Below, in pieces: positions 4,826 to 5,573 of a stretch of 5,573 nucleotides of DNA (position 1 is its first letter; each line of letters starts with the position of its first letter). The notes under the pieces were generated by a model. That model was not told the origin of the DNA and did not search any database. It saw only the letters and a list, made by a program, of their open reading frames with translations. This DNA comes from Actinomycetes bacterium (GTDB lineage Bacteria > Actinomycetota > Acidimicrobiia > Acidimicrobiales > Microtrichaceae): the NCBI GenBank assembly GCA_023450775.1, contig JAEXGP010000316.1, forward strand, positions 1 through 5,573, in the 5' to 3' direction. A program made the translations under genes and the position numbers.

Positions 4826-5573
4826 TCAGTCCAGCTCGAGCGCGGCCCGGCGTCCCTCGAGGACGGCCTCGTGGACCGTCCGCGGCGCCACGCAGTCGCC
4901 CGCCAGCACGACCCTCGTGGGGATCGAGCGGTGGAGCTCGGCGTACAGCGCGTCGTCGGGCAGGCGGTGACCGGCGTCGACGACCGACGCCACGACCACC
5001 TCGGTGACCGACGAGTCGAATCGGTGCTCCAACGTCGCGCCCTTGGGCCCCACCGACCGCAGGACCGAACGACGGTGGGCCACCACGCCGGCCTGCGCGA
5101 GCCGGGCGTTCGCGGGGGCCAGGTCGCCGGCGCGGGCCAGCTCGTTGCCCAGGATCTGGTCCGGCGTGGCGACGTGCACCTCGCGACCGGCCGCGGCCAG
5201 CAGCTCGGCCACGCCGATGCCGATCGGCCCGCCGATCGGGTCCCACACCAGCACGCCGCCCTCGGGCACGACCGCAGGGTCGCGCAGCACCTCGGTGGGC
5301 GTGAGCACGGGGACCGCGGGGCCGTCCTCGCCGTCGAGCACCTCGAAGGTGCGCTCCCCCGGTCGACCGCCGGTCGCCACCACGACGTGATCCGGGGTGT
5401 GGTCCTGACCGGTGAGCGCCTCGACGTCCGGCTCGACGCCGGTCCGCACGGTGACGCCCAGCCGCGCGCACTCCGAATCGAGCCAGTCGGCGAACAGCGC
5501 GAAGCGGTCCCGACCCGGCAGCAGCGCCGTGGTCCGGGCCGCGCCGCCCGTGCGCTCGGCGCGCTCCACCACC
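4826..5573 (-). CDS. FadH/OYE-family oxidoreductase, mycofactocin-associated type 1-like (C-terminal part, cut by window edge)
   Basis: The last 248 codons of a minus-strand gene are visible. They align along their length with residues 411-667 of the full-length FadH/OYE enzyme at 775-2778, so about 400 N-terminal residues (TIM barrel, Fe-S site, first GxGxxG) lie outside the window. Seen, counting from the edge: VERAERTGGAA at 2-12, matching the flavin-binding strand end plus GG; VVVATGGRP at 63-71; a second Rossmann-like segment VWDPIGGPIGIGVAELLAAA; DLAPANARLAQAGV; DAGHRLPDD; and AGDCVAPRTVHEAVLEGRRA near the C-terminus, the usual flavin-contacting end of this superfamily. The DPIGGP and GHRLP signatures differ from the other copy and match my recollection of the TIGR03996-type mycofactocin-associated group. 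It is therefore a divergent paralog rather than a recent duplicate. The true start is off the edge; the GTG at 5572 is not a start. It is convergent with the SRPBCC gene. Confidence 0.85.
   Translation of the reverse strand, partial: VVERAERTGGAARTTALLPGRDRFALFADWLDSECARLGVTVRTGVEPDVEALTGQDHTPDHVVVATGGRPGERTFEVLDGEDGPAVPVLTPTEVLRDPAVVPEGGVLVWDPIGGPIGIGVAELLAAAGREVHVATPDQILGNELARAGDLAPANARLAQAGVVAHRRSVLRSVGPKGATLEHRFDSSVTEVVVASVVDAGHRLPDDALYAELHRSIPTRVVLAGDCVAPRTVHEAVLEGRRAALELD

Noticed and set aside
4826..5573. The right-hand FadH/OYE as a truncated pseudogene starting at the edge GTG
   Set aside because: The frame runs open to the window boundary and aligns internally with the full-length paralog, so the missing N-terminus is explained by the window cut.

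Overview
The window is strongly G+C-rich, with GC-biased third codon positions, GTG as well as ATG starts, leaderless-looking promoters and GC stem-loops without T-tracts. These traits suggest a high-GC actinobacterium. Two flavoenzymes of the kind genomically associated with mycofactocin support this, but no sequence here fixes the genus.

Layout. On the minus strand, read right to left: a small predicted lipoprotein (3798 to 3322), a small single-pass membrane protein of unknown function (3195 to 2845), a full-length FadH/old yellow enzyme (OYE) oxidoreductase resembling mycofactocin-associated type 2 (2778 to 775), and the N-terminal part of a polytopic, GT-C-like membrane protein (710 to beyond base 1). 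On the plus strand lies a compact two-gene unit: a cysteine-free ArsR-type regulator (3974-4342) overlapping by four bases an SRPBCC/AHSA1 protein (4339-4755). Convergent with that unit, at the right edge, is the C-terminal part of a second FadH/OYE oxidoreductase resembling mycofactocin-associated type 1 (4826 to beyond the end).

How the parts may work together. The two FadH/OYE paralogs belong to different subtypes that tend to occur in mycofactocin-encoding genomes, so this may be an accessory redox locus of the mycofactocin network. No mycofactocin biosynthesis gene lies in the window. The ArsR/SRPBCC pair looks self-contained and probably autoregulated: a perfect 9-bp inverted repeat covers the -35 to -10 region of its only good promoter. 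The lipoprotein is divergent from it across a 175-bp intergenic region. No gap between genes exceeds 300 bases. No RNA gene, CRISPR array, transposase or integrase was seen.

The most interesting points are the paired FadH/OYE subtypes, the non-standard active-site segment of the full-length enzyme, the operator over a near-leaderless promoter, the duplicated tryptophan-containing helical motif in the lipoprotein, and a 15-bp tandem repeat that triplicates the last codons and stop of the SRPBCC gene. None of this amounts to a demonstrated new system.
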